A program made the translations under genes and the position numbers. The notes under the pieces are model-generated. The model was not told the origin of the DNA and did not search any database. It saw only the letters and a program-made list of their open reading frames with translations. From an uncultured Bacteroidota bacterium (GTDB taxonomy: Bacteria; Bacteroidota; Bacteroidia; Chitinophagales; Chitinophagaceae), in the NCBI GenBank assembly GCA_903835145.1, contig CAILMA010000031.1, forward strand, positions 1 to 7,946: 7,946 nt of DNA, written 5' to 3'. Below are positions 1 through 6,799 of the stretch, in pieces; position 1 is the stretch's first letter; each line of letters begins with the position of its first letter.

Positions 1-13
1 GGAATTATTTTTT

Positions 14-21
14 TATCTTTG
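14..21 (+). promoter_or_regulatory. Candidate Bacteroidota -7 promoter box for the glycosyltransferase pair
   Basis: The octamer TATCTTTG fits the Bacteroidota -7 consensus TAnnTTTG exactly and would give a leader of roughly 60 nt before the first glycosyltransferase. The matching -33 element (TTTG or TTG, 19 bp upstream) would lie outside the window, so only half of the promoter can be seen. If real, the two glycosyltransferases have their own promoter rather than depending entirely on transcription from upstream. Confidence 0.4.
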
Positions 22-89
22 GTCACCCTCAAGTTCGATAAAACGCGACTTTTTCAATAACTAACAATAAATCAATAGTCCATTCACTT

Positions 90-1091
90 ATGCTTTCAGT
101 TACCTACTTTTATAGAGCACCGAGAAAAACCGGGCTTTCGATAGAAGGGATTTTTCAAATGGTAAGTGCCTGCCTGAAAGGTAAAATTGAAATAAAAGAG
201 TTTTATTGCGACGGGGCTATGTCGCGCATGCAAAATGTAAAAATGGCAGGCAAGGCTGCCAGCGAAATTAACCACATTACAGGCGATGTGAATTTTCTTG
301 CGCTTGGGCTCAAAGGCCGTAAGAACATCATAACGATGCACGACTTCGGGCACTACGAAAACCTGAAAAAACAAAGCTGGATAAGGTTCGTGAGTTTCAA
401 GTTGTTTTGGTTTCAACTCCCGCTAAGGCATGTTGATATTGTTACAGTGGTCTCTAACTTTACAAGGAAAAAACTTATTGATTACCTCGGATATCCTGAG
501 GAACGCATAAGAGTTATTCATGACCCGGTGAAGCCGGTTTTCAGGCCATCGCCCAAAACGGAACTAAACAAAACACCCCGAATACTGCAAATAGGTACAG
601 GACCGCACAAAAACCTCAAAAACCTGATAGAGGCTGTGAAAAACACCGATGTACACCTCGATATCGTGGCCTACCCGAACGAAAATGAGCTGGCTGCATT
701 AAAAGCCAGCAATGTATCTTATACCATACACAACAACCTTACTGATGAGCAAATATTTGAGCGATATCAAGACTGCGACGTACTGTTTTTTGCATCGTTC
801 CACGAGGGTTTCGGTATGCCCATTATTGAGGCACAGTCTGTTGGGCGGCCAGTTGTAACAAGCAACCTTGGCGCCATGAAGGAAGTAGCAGGTGATTCAG
901 CTCTGCTCGTAAACCCTGATAAACCAGAAGAAATAAAAGACGCTATCTTTAAGTTGCTGACCAACTCCGAACTTTATAAAGAAATGGTAACCCGGGGCAC
1001 AAAAAATATAATTCCTTTCCGGCATGACGTTATAGCACAGCAATACCTTGACGTGTATAACGAGCTGAGCAAAATGGAGAAACGCAAATAA
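90..1091 (+). CDS. GT4-type (GT-B fold) glycosyltransferase
   Basis: This is a 333-residue cytosolic glycosyltransferase with no signal peptide or clear membrane segment. It probably transfers a sugar from a nucleotide-sugar donor to a lipid-linked or surface glycan acceptor. The N-terminal acceptor-side domain spans about residues 1-150 (it includes MHDFGH near 83-88 and the VVSNFTRKKL stretch near 120-129). The C-terminal donor-binding domain runs from about 164 to 325. It shows the GPHKNLKNL segment at 171-179, where K174 sits in the position of the conserved phosphate-contacting lysine, and the EX7E motif EGFGMPIIE (E239, E247), typical of retaining GT4 enzymes. The start is the first ATG; no Shine-Dalgarno is visible, which is common in Bacteroidota. 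The length is at the short end for the family but both lobes are present. Donor and acceptor cannot be inferred. It likely forms an operon with the next glycosyltransferase. Confidence 0.88.
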   Translation: MLSVTYFYRAPRKTGLSIEGIFQMVSACLKGKIEIKEFYCDGAMSRMQNVKMAGKAASEINHITGDVNFLALGLKGRKNIITMHDFGHYENLKKQSWIRFVSFKLFWFQLPLRHVDIVTVVSNFTRKKLIDYLGYPEERIRVIHDPVKPVFRPSPKTELNKTPRILQIGTGPHKNLKNLIEAVKNTDVHLDIVAYPNENELAALKASNVSYTIHNNLTDEQIFERYQDCDVLFFASFHEGFGMPIIEAQSVGRPVVTSNLGAMKEVAGDSALLVNPDKPEEIKDAIFKLLTNSELYKEMVTRGTKNIIPFRHDVIAQQYLDVYNELSKMEKRK

Positions 1092-1133
1092 TAAACAACC
1101 TGCCGAAAGGCGCTAAAAAACATAAAGGACAAG

Positions 1134-2189
1134 TTGACACCGGCTAAAAATATTGTTTATCTGTATTCTGAGGTAATGCCCTACGCCATATCGGTAATGA
1201 GGGTTTTGGCACAAGATTTTGGAATAGCGGTAGATTGTATCTGCTGGGACGATGCCCGCAAAAAAACGCCGTTTGTGCCTGTGAACGAACCCGGCATTAC
1301 GTTTCATAAAAGGTCATCTTTTACACGAGAATCCATTATTCAGTTTATTGAGGGCAAGAACCCGCCGCTGCTTTATATCTCCGGCCGCATGGATAAATTA
1401 TATCTGGAGGCTGTACTGCATTTTAAGGACAAAATAAAAATCATATCGGCCTGCGATAACCAGTGGGATGGCAGCCTGAAAAATAAGATAGCCGCGCTCA
1501 CCAGCAAGTGGGTTTACAAAAAGTATTTTGAGTACTTCTGGGTGCCCAGCCAGCGTTCTTACGAATATACCCGCCGCATGGGGTACGCCAAAAACAAAAT
1601 CGTGCGCAACATGTACACGGGCGATGCCAACATATTCCCGAAGGCATTTCTTGACTACAAGGCGGCAAAAAAAGAAAAATACCCTCATGAGCTTGTTTAT
1701 GTGGGCCGGTTTGCAAAAGTGAAGGGATTGGATCTTTTGGTTGAAGCTTTTACGCAAGCTAAAAATGAAGTAAAAAATGACTGGTCGCTCACACTTGTGG
1801 GTGCTGGTGATGTGCCGGTAACGGCAACTGCTGATATAAAAGTAAAAGGCTTCATGACGCCGCAGGAGCTTGCCAACGGCAGCCGTAACTGGGGTGTGTT
1901 CTGCCTGCCGAGCACCAAGGAGCCCTGGGGCGTGGTGGTACATGAGTTCACCATGGCGGGGTTACCAGTTATCTGTTCTGATAATGTTGGTGCGGGAGAC
2001 TCGCTGGTAATTAATAATTACAACGGCTTTGTGTTTGAGAGTGGCAACCTTGCTGCGCTTAAAAATGCTCTGATAGAAATGATGGCAAAACCTGATGAAG
2101 AACTTTGGGAAATGGCTAACAGGAGCCACGAGCTCTCTAAGTACCAAAGCCCAACCATAGCCGCTTATTGCCTTTTAAGCATCTTATAA
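1134..2189 (+). CDS. GT4-type (GT-B fold) glycosyltransferase, TTG start
   Basis: This is a 351-residue second glycosyltransferase, 42 bp downstream of the first and probably in the same transcript. The C-terminal half carries the family signatures: GRFAKVKGLDLLVEAF at about 191-206 (donor-phosphate binding loop with K196/K198), LVGAGDVP at 221-228, and the EX7E motif E263-E271 within EPWGVVVHEF, followed by AGLPVICSDNVGAGD. The N-terminal half (KNIVYLYSEVMPY at 5-17) begins at the first beta strand of the fold, so the start must lie before the internal ATG at 1176. The TTG at 1134 is the best candidate. It is preceded by AAAGGA at a short spacing, and the frame has a stop at 1092-1094 with no upstream ATG. 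The protein is cytosolic or membrane-peripheral and likely acts in surface polysaccharide or lipopolysaccharide assembly; the sugar specificity is unknown. No terminator is obvious directly after the stop. Confidence 0.87.
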   Translation: MTPAKNIVYLYSEVMPYAISVMRVLAQDFGIAVDCICWDDARKKTPFVPVNEPGITFHKRSSFTRESIIQFIEGKNPPLLYISGRMDKLYLEAVLHFKDKIKIISACDNQWDGSLKNKIAALTSKWVYKKYFEYFWVPSQRSYEYTRRMGYAKNKIVRNMYTGDANIFPKAFLDYKAAKKEKYPHELVYVGRFAKVKGLDLLVEAFTQAKNEVKNDWSLTLVGAGDVPVTATADIKVKGFMTPQELANGSRNWGVFCLPSTKEPWGVVVHEFTMAGLPVICSDNVGAGDSLVINNYNGFVFESGNLAALKNALIEMMAKPDEELWEMANRSHELSKYQSPTIAAYCLLSIL

Positions 2190-2245
2190 ATCGACTAAAC
2201 GTTAATAATTCGCATCATTCCGCTGATATCTTCATCCGCCGCGGC

Positions 2246-2276
2246 GAGACACGTACGCCAAGGAGAGACGGGTACG
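2246..2276. repeat. Imperfect tandem motif GAGAC-n2-GTACG, two copies
   Basis: GAGACACGTACG at 2246-2257 recurs as GAGACGGGTACG at 2265-2276, a 10 of 12 match at an offset of 19 nt. The copies sit at the left edge of the GC-rich spacer, just after the palindrome CGCCGCGGCG (about 2237-2246). The function is unknown; this could be a binding site pair or part of a dispersed repeat. Confidence 0.4.
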
Positions 2277-2387
2277 GACCCCTTAGCAAGTGGCAGAACG
2301 GGCGATTGATATGACTTGAATCAGGTGATTTGTAGTTGGCTTACGTGGTGTTCAACACCTGCGGCGTTGGTGGTCTGCTGTTTTTAA

Positions 2388-2406
2388 CCGCCGGTTTCGC
2401 CGGCGG
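2388..2406. repeat. Strong GC hairpin (7-bp stem, 5-nt loop)
   Basis: CCGCCGG (2388-2394) and CCGGCGG (2400-2406) are perfect complements around the loop TTTCG. The T-run lies before the stem on the plus strand and no T-run follows on either strand, so this is not a normal intrinsic terminator. It resembles a structural RNA stem or a palindromic intergenic repeat. Confidence 0.6.
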
Positions 2407-2560
2407 CTATTCAAATTGAAGCCCGCAGGGCTTCCTGAGTGAGATGGGCTTGTTCCAGCGAACGTGGTCGTCACGGGGAACTTTAAGTGCTGCCTCCGCT
2501 CTCGGCCTGCGTCGTCTTTTTTCTTCAAAAGCGGAGCAAGGGGTGATGGCTATTCGAAAT
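2405..2560. repeat. Direct repeat GGCTATTC(G)AAAT, copies 143 nt apart
   Basis: GGCTATTCAAAT at 2405-2416 recurs as GGCTATTCGAAAT at 2548-2560, identical except for one inserted G. The segment between the copies holds the second hairpin and the long stem (2494-2500 with 2530-2536). It could mark the edges of a small insertion or a duplicated RNA element; chance is not excluded. Confidence 0.35.
2418..2434. repeat. Perfect hairpin (7-bp stem, 3-nt loop)
   Basis: GAAGCCC (2418-2424) pairs perfectly with GGGCTTC (2428-2434) around GCA. It lies 11 nt after the preceding GC hairpin, so the two could stack as adjacent stems in one RNA. No T-run follows. Confidence 0.6.
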
Positions 2561-2616
2561 ATATGCCGAAGGTCGTCGCCTAAAAGCTATAAATCACTCC
2601 ACAATACTTAAAAATA

Positions 2617-2651
2617 AAAATGGCAACCAGTACAAAACCGGTTGCCATTTT
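2617..2651 (-). terminator. Intrinsic terminator of gcvP, possibly bidirectional
   Basis: A perfect 12-bp inverted repeat, AAAATGGCAACC (2617-2628) and GGTTGCCATTTT (2640-2651), encloses an 11-nt loop. It lies 20 bp past the gcvP stop codon. Read on the minus strand, the stem runs into TTTTTATTTTT, a good uridine tract. Read on the plus strand it is followed by only TTTT, so it may also stop transcription arriving from the glycosyltransferase side, less strongly. Confidence 0.85.
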
Positions 2652-2671
2652 CAATATAATCAGATTCACAA

Positions 2672-5548
2672 TTATGCTTCAGCGTAAGCTTCAGTTGGCT
2701 CGCAAGTACAAACCAGGTTACGGTCGCCGAATGTATCATTTACCCTTGCAACGCTTGGCCAGAATTTGTTGTTCTTCACCCAATGCAATGGGAAAGCGGC
2801 GCTCTGGCGGCTATATTTGTGGTTCCACTCTTCAGCAGTAAGTACAAACTGAGTGTGTGGTGCATTTTTCAATGCATTATCCAGTTTGTCAGCACGGCCT
2901 TCTTCTATCTCCCTTATTTCAGCACGAATGCTCAGCAGGGCGTCGCAGAAGCGGTCCAGTTCACCCTTATCTTCACTTTCAGTTGGCTCTATCATAATAG
3001 TACCAGCAACCGGGAAGCTCATAGTTGGGGCATGGAAACCATAGTCAATCAGGCGTTTTGCAACATCTGATGCCTCAATTTCTGCTGTCTTTTTAAACGG
3101 ACGAAGGTCTACGATAAACTCATGGGCACAAGTACCGCCGGTACCAGTATAGAGGATATCGAAGTCGTTCTGCAAACGCGCACGCATATAGTTCGCATTC
3201 AGGATAGCATATTCAGTTGATTGACGAACACCTGTGGTACCCAGCATACGGATGTATGCATAAGATATGAGCAGGATGCTTGCAGAACCATAAGGAGCAG
3301 CACAAACCGCGTGGTGTGCACTTGTTTCACTATTGAAAGTGATATGACCTGGGAGGAACGCTTCAAGGTGTTTGCGAACGCAAATCGGACCTACGCCCGG
3401 GCCGCCGCCACCATGAGGAATAGCAAAAGTCTTGTGCAGGTTAAGATGGCAAACGTCAGCACCAATGAGGCCCGGAGCGGTAAGACCCACCTGAGCATTC
3501 ATATTGGCGCCATCCATGTATACCTGTCCACCATAGCTGTGTACTATTTCGGTTATGTCTTTTACAGTTTCTTCATACACGCCGTAGGTACTTGGATAAG
3601 TAATCATAATACCTGCAAGCTTATCAGCGTGCTGTGCGGCTTTCAGTTTCAGATCTTCTACATCAATGTAACCGCTTTCAAGCGCCTTGACCACCACTAC
3701 TTTGTAGCCTACCATTACTGCACTTGCAGGGTTTGTACCGTGGGCTGAAATAGGGATAAGAATCACATCCCTGTGCGCTTCGTTGCGGCTGTGGTGGTAA
3801 CCACGTATTGCCAGCAAGCCGGCATATTCACCCTGCGCACCGCTGTTTGGCTGAAGGCTGCAAGCGTCAAATCCAGTTATTTCGCAAAGGTACTCGCTCA
3901 GTTCTTTTGCTATCTGCGCATAACCAAGCGTCTGGTCGTGCGGAGCAAAAGGATGTATCTTGCTCCAGTTAGGCCAGCTAAGTGGCATCATTTCTGTAGC
4001 CGCATTCAGCTTCATGGTACATGAACCCAGAGAAATCATACTCATATTAAGGCTGATGTCCTTGTTTTCAAGCATCTTTATGTAACGCATCATCTGCGTT
4101 TCGCTGTGGTGGCTGTTGAATACGCTCTGTGAAAGTATTTCAGATGTACGGGTGAGTGACGTTGGAATGTGTTCCAAAATCATATCCTCATCCATGCTCA
4201 GCGATACTGTAGCACCATCCAGCGCAAACACGCTGAGGATATCCATTACGTCTCTTGGAGTCGTAGTTTCATCAAGCGAAATACCGATTTGCCCATCAGG
4301 GTGATAACGGAAATTAATGCTCTTCGCTTCGGCAGCAGAGCGAATAGCTGCAACATCAGCCACCGATACAGTAATAGTATCGAAGTAGCTTTTGCCGTGT
4401 AATTTATGCCCGCTTTCTACAAGACCGTCGCCGAGTGCCTGCGTTAGTGCGCCTACTCTCTTGGCAATGTTTTTAAGCCCGTCAGGACCATGGTATACGG
4501 CATACATTGCAGCCATATTAGCCAGCAAAGCCTGCGCTGTGCAAATATTTGAAGTTGCTTTTTCTCTCTTAATGTGTTGCTCGCGAGTCTGCAGAGCCAT
4601 ACGAAGCGCGCGGTTGCCCTGCGCATCGATGCTTATGCCGATAATACGACCTGGTATCTGCCTTTTGAAATCATCTTTTGCAGCAAAGAATGCAGCATGA
4701 GGACCTCCAAAGCCCAACGGGACACCAAAGCGCTGAGCTGTACCAAGCGCCACATCAGCACCCAGTTCACCCGGAGGGGTGAGCAAGGTGAGTGCAAGCA
4801 AGTCTGTAGCCATAGCTACATAACCACCCGCTTCATGCATCGTAGCTATGAAACCGCGATAGTCTTCTATGCTGCCTTTATCGTTAGGATATTGTACAAG
4901 TGCACCAAAGTAAGTAATATCGAGGTCTGCGATTCTGTAGTCGCCGAATACAACTTCAATGCCAAGCGGCTCAGCACGGGTTAATACTACATCTTTAGTT
5001 TGTGGGAAAACATCATGATCAACAAAAAACTTAGGCCTTTCAGGGTTTTTATCGTCTTTGTTCAGCATGTGGAAGAACATCGTCATTGCCTCAGCGGCTG
5101 CGGTAGCCTCATCGAGCAACGATGCATTGGCCATTGGCATGCCGGTAAGGTCGCAAACCATTGTCTGGTAGTTCAGTAAACTTTCCAGCCTGCCCTGGGC
5201 AATTTCAGCCTGATAGGGGGTGTATTGTGTGTACCAACCCGGGTTTTCGAAAATATTGCGAAGTATCACACTCGGTGTGTGTGTATCGTAGTAGCCCTGA
5301 CCAATATAGTTTTTGCAAAGTTTATTCTTAAGCGAAATCGCCCTTACTTCGGCAAGGTATTCAGCTTCACTTACCGACTCAGGAATATTGAGCTTATGAT
5401 CCATTCTAATTGCCGACGGCACCGTGCGCCCTATCAGCTCTTCCATGCTATCAATACCAATGGTGTTGAGCATCTCCTTAGTTTCACCTGCACTTGGCCC
5501 TATGTGGCGCCCGGTGAATTCTTTGTTCTGAACAAAAAACAAATTCAT
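2672..5548 (-). CDS. gcvP: Glycine dehydrogenase (decarboxylating), P-protein of the glycine cleavage system
   Basis: This 958-residue enzyme decarboxylates glycine with pyridoxal phosphate and passes the aminomethyl group to the lipoyl arm of H-protein (GcvH), feeding one-carbon units to tetrahydrofolate through GcvT. It is the long single-chain form, with two halves equivalent to the alpha and beta subunits found separately in some bacteria. Visible signatures are RHIGPSAGE near 14-22, [20 protein letters not shown] at about 320-339, [11 protein letters not shown] at 506-516, and HLNLHKTF at 701-708, where K706 is the expected PLP Schiff-base lysine, followed by the glycine-rich [12 protein letters not shown] loop. 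The C terminus, near LVCTCEP, is complete. The ATG at 5548 is the first start after an in-frame stop 24 nt upstream; no Shine-Dalgarno is seen. The gene is monocistronic here, with its own promoter and terminator and no gcvT or gcvH nearby. Confidence 0.98.
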   Translation of the reverse strand: MNLFFVQNKEFTGRHIGPSAGETKEMLNTIGIDSMEELIGRTVPSAIRMDHKLNIPESVSEAEYLAEVRAISLKNKLCKNYIGQGYYDTHTPSVILRNIFENPGWYTQYTPYQAEIAQGRLESLLNYQTMVCDLTGMPMANASLLDEATAAAEAMTMFFHMLNKDDKNPERPKFFVDHDVFPQTKDVVLTRAEPLGIEVVFGDYRIADLDITYFGALVQYPNDKGSIEDYRGFIATMHEAGGYVAMATDLLALTLLTPPGELGADVALGTAQRFGVPLGFGGPHAAFFAAKDDFKRQIPGRIIGISIDAQGNRALRMALQTREQHIKREKATSNICTAQALLANMAAMYAVYHGPDGLKNIAKRVGALTQALGDGLVESGHKLHGKSYFDTITVSVADVAAIRSAAEAKSINFRYHPDGQIGISLDETTTPRDVMDILSVFALDGATVSLSMDEDMILEHIPTSLTRTSEILSQSVFNSHHSETQMMRYIKMLENKDISLNMSMISLGSCTMKLNAATEMMPLSWPNWSKIHPFAPHDQTLGYAQIAKELSEYLCEITGFDACSLQPNSGAQGEYAGLLAIRGYHHSRNEAHRDVILIPISAHGTNPASAVMVGYKVVVVKALESGYIDVEDLKLKAAQHADKLAGIMITYPSTYGVYEETVKDITEIVHSYGGQVYMDGANMNAQVGLTAPGLIGADVCHLNLHKTFAIPHGGGGPGVGPICVRKHLEAFLPGHITFNSETSAHHAVCAAPYGSASILLISYAYIRMLGTTGVRQSTEYAILNANYMRARLQNDFDILYTGTGGTCAHEFIVDLRPFKKTAEIEASDVAKRLIDYGFHAPTMSFPVAGTIMIEPTESEDKGELDRFCDALLSIRAEIREIEEGRADKLDNALKNAPHTQFVLTAEEWNHKYSRQSAAFPLHWVKNNKFWPSVARVNDTFGDRNLVCTCEPTEAYAEA

Positions 5549-5599
5549 ATTCGTAATTAATTTTGGTTGTCAGCAGAAAGTAAAAATATAAAAACTACG

Positions 5600-5633
5600 C
5601 AAAGTTAACGGGATACAACGGATTTGCAAAAAA
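5600..5633 (-). promoter_or_regulatory. Consensus Bacteroidota promoter of gcvP
   Basis: On the minus strand, TTTTTTG (complement of 5627-5633) is followed by exactly 19 nt and then TAACTTTG (complement of 5600-5607). This matches the Bacteroidota housekeeping consensus TTTG-N19-TAnnTTTG at both boxes and in spacing. Transcription would start a few bases downstream of the -7 box, giving a leader of about 45 nt before the gcvP ATG. The leader is too short for a glycine riboswitch, and none is seen. Confidence 0.8.
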
Positions 5634-5790
5634 GGGATTATGATTGATATCAGGCTGAGTAAGACGTCATTGAAGCCTCGAATATGTTACATTGCATTTA
5701 ACAATATCCCAAATGTTTGTATGAGCGCAAATTAATTTGGTTCATTCCCAATTGAATTGATTCATGGTACTTTTCTCCTTTTTTTGAGTT
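5634..5790. other. AT-rich intergenic region between divergent gcvP and the DUF433 gene
   Basis: About 157 bp with no gene. It must hold the plus-strand promoter of the DUF433-like gene, but no exact TAnnTTTG box was found. The nearest is TTAATTTG at 5732-5739, with one mismatch and no -33 box at 19 bp. The direct repeat listed at 5737-5765 is the only other structure seen. Confidence 0.5.
5737..5765 (+). repeat. 9-bp direct repeat upstream of the DUF433 gene, possible operator
   Basis: TTGGTTCAT (5737-5745) recurs as TTGATTCAT (5757-5765), an 8 of 9 match with a 20-bp period, close to two helical turns. The last copy ends 25 bp before the DUF433-type ATG. Antitoxin genes are commonly autoregulated through such paired sites, so this could be an operator; that is inference only. 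Confidence 0.3.
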
Positions 5791-6300
5791 ATGAACCGGA
5801 CTGAAAAAATAGTTTCGGCCCCCCCAAATATTACTTGGCACACAACCAAAAGGGGAACCAGAATATCTGTGGAACTAATATTGGAATTGTTTATTGCTGG
5901 TTGGTCAAGCAAAATGATTTTAGAGCGCTATTTCACATTAAATATCGAGGATATATACGCCGTCTTTTCTTATTTAAAGGATTGTGTTCAAAATGAGTTC
6001 TTTTTCCCAAACCGAAAATCCGCCCGAAGAAATATCGGGTTGCAATGCAACAAAAATAAAAAAGGTGCTTCGAGTCCAGCAACGATTACGAGTATAGATA
6101 TTCAACATTTTTACATCAGAAATTTCACGTCTCAATTTTACCAAGAACATCGAAAAAGACTTTCAGGCTTACGTTGTGATCGTAAATCGCGTCAATCGTC
6201 TTCCGTTTTAGAAACGGCCTCGAAAATCTATCGTAGTGCCGCAACACTGGTGATTTATTGCTTTTGTCAATGTAAACACCGAACGCTGCTTCTAATTTAG
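5791..6300 (+). CDS. DUF433-domain (antitoxin-type) protein with an anomalous C-terminal extension, possibly degraded
   Basis: The 169-residue frame begins with a recognisable DUF433 domain at about residues 7-72. The core RGTRISVELILELFIAGWSS (21-40), followed by ILERYFTLNIEDIYAVFSYLKDC (43-65), fits the family pattern of a GTRI-SV-LIL helix, a 'GWS-ILE-Y' turn and an 'EDI-A--YL' helix. DUF433 proteins are small winged-helix-like DNA binders, usually under 100 residues, often the antitoxin partner of a DUF5615 PIN-like toxin. Beyond residue 75 the frame shows no family resemblance. From 6125 on it runs antisense through the 3' end of the convergent TOPRIM gene. The natural stop has probably been lost, or the extension is a new out-of-frame tail. 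The usual 'GKP-IKGTR' approach to the core also appears altered (ITWHTTKRGTR). No DUF5615 gene follows. It may be an orphan regulator or a decaying toxin-antitoxin remnant. Confidence 0.6.
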   Translation: MNRTEKIVSAPPNITWHTTKRGTRISVELILELFIAGWSSKMILERYFTLNIEDIYAVFSYLKDCVQNEFFFPNRKSARRNIGLQCNKNKKGASSPATITSIDIQHFYIRNFTSQFYQEHRKRLSGLRCDRKSRQSSSVLETASKIYRSAATLVIYCFCQCKHRTLLLI

Positions 6301-6799
6301 GATTTAGCTTGGCAATACAGCTGCGAATGGAAGCCTTAATTTTATCATTGTGATACAGTGGTAATAACCAACATTCAAGCTCCTCAACACAAATGGCAAA
6401 CAAAAGCCTGTGTTTAAAGTGAGCAAAATTTTCTCCATGAGTTGTGGAAAATAAATCTTCGAATTTCTCAGCAACGCTCTTTATGATTTCTTCAGGCGTT
6501 CTATCTTTTCCTGAAGCGTCTCTTCGGCTTACTCCGAAATGTTTTTCCTCGCAACAATCCGTATCTATCTGTATGATAAGATAGTCATTTTGCTCAAGAG
6601 CTTCAATAATATATTGCGATCGGCAATACTCAAAAACCCGCATCCACCCACCATATTTGCGGCTATCGCTATCGGTCGCGTCGTGCATTGGTTGTAGATG
6701 CCGAACAATCAAATCGGGATTTGAAAAATACCCGCAAAGGATATTTTCAATAACAATCTGGTCACTCGGGCCTTCCGAAATAATTCCAAAAGTACTCAT
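6125..6799 (-). CDS. TOPRIM-like (DUF4276/RloB-type) putative nuclease effector, second gene of an ATPase-TOPRIM pair
   Basis: This 224-residue protein is likely the effector of the ATPase encoded just upstream. TOPRIM-like features are visible in order. The first is an N-terminal strand followed by EG (IISEGPSDQIVIENIL, residues 6-21, E9). The second is a hydrophobic strand ending in DxD (YLIIQIDTD, D79 and D81). The third is an acidic helix, CVEELECWLLPLY (137-149, with E139, E140 and E142), like the 'E-E-W-L' helix of DUF4276-type proteins. Such folds bind Mg2+ and act as nucleases in OLD, PARIS AriB and AbiL-type systems; nuclease activity here is inferred. The chosen start is the ATG at 6799. 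Its A is shared with the ATPase stop codon (TGATG), so translation is coupled. A TTG one codon earlier (6802) is possible but less likely. The 3' end overlaps the convergent DUF433 frame by 176 bp. Assignment to a named system is not possible by eye. Confidence 0.68.
   Translation of the reverse strand: MSTFGIISEGPSDQIVIENILCGYFSNPDLIVRHLQPMHDATDSDSRKYGGWMRVFEYCRSQYIIEALEQNDYLIIQIDTDCCEEKHFGVSRRDASGKDRTPEEIIKSVAEKFEDLFSTTHGENFAHFKHRLLFAICVEELECWLLPLYHNDKIKASIRSCIAKLNPKLEAAFGVYIDKSNKSPVLRHYDRFSRPFLKRKTIDAIYDHNVSLKVFFDVLGKIET

Larger units (their letters stand above)
2190..2616. other. GC-rich structured intergenic region, no credible gene
   Basis: No convincing protein-coding frame, tRNA or rRNA is seen here. 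The core (2221-2580) is about 55% GC by hand count, higher than the flanking glycosyltransferases. It contains several compact inverted repeats (2347-2359, 2388-2406, 2418-2434, and a longer stem pairing 2494-2500 with 2530-2536), a direct repeat (2405-2416 and 2548-2560), and three copies of GTCGTC (2467, 2511, 2572). No TAnnTTTG promoter box was found on either strand inside it. It could be a structured noncoding RNA, a dispersed intergenic repeat, or a decayed mobile-element end; the sequence alone does not decide. Confidence 0.5.

Noticed and set aside
1398..1943. A 181-codon minus-strand open frame within the second glycosyltransferase
   Set aside because: It is antisense to a conserved GT4 gene with intact motifs and shows no recognisable domain.
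2337..2444. A short arginine-rich plus-strand reading through the GC-rich spacer
   Set aside because: There is no start codon in a good context. The arginine runs come from the GC hairpin, and the frame stops soon after.
2620..2841. A 73-codon plus-strand frame starting at ATGGCAACC
   Set aside because: Its start lies within the gcvP terminator stem and the rest is antisense to the gcvP 3' end.
3221..3748. A 175-codon plus-strand open frame within gcvP
   Set aside because: It is fully antisense to a highly conserved enzyme gene, and its translation is cysteine- and histidine-rich low-plausibility sequence. The same holds for the other plus-strand frames between 2783 and 5560.
6012..6060. 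Possible terminator between the convergent DUF433 and TOPRIM genes (CCCGA/TCGGG and GTTGCA/TGCAAC stems)
   Set aside because: The stems are only 5-6 bp and no T-run follows on the appropriate strand. The sequence also lies inside the open DUF433 frame.
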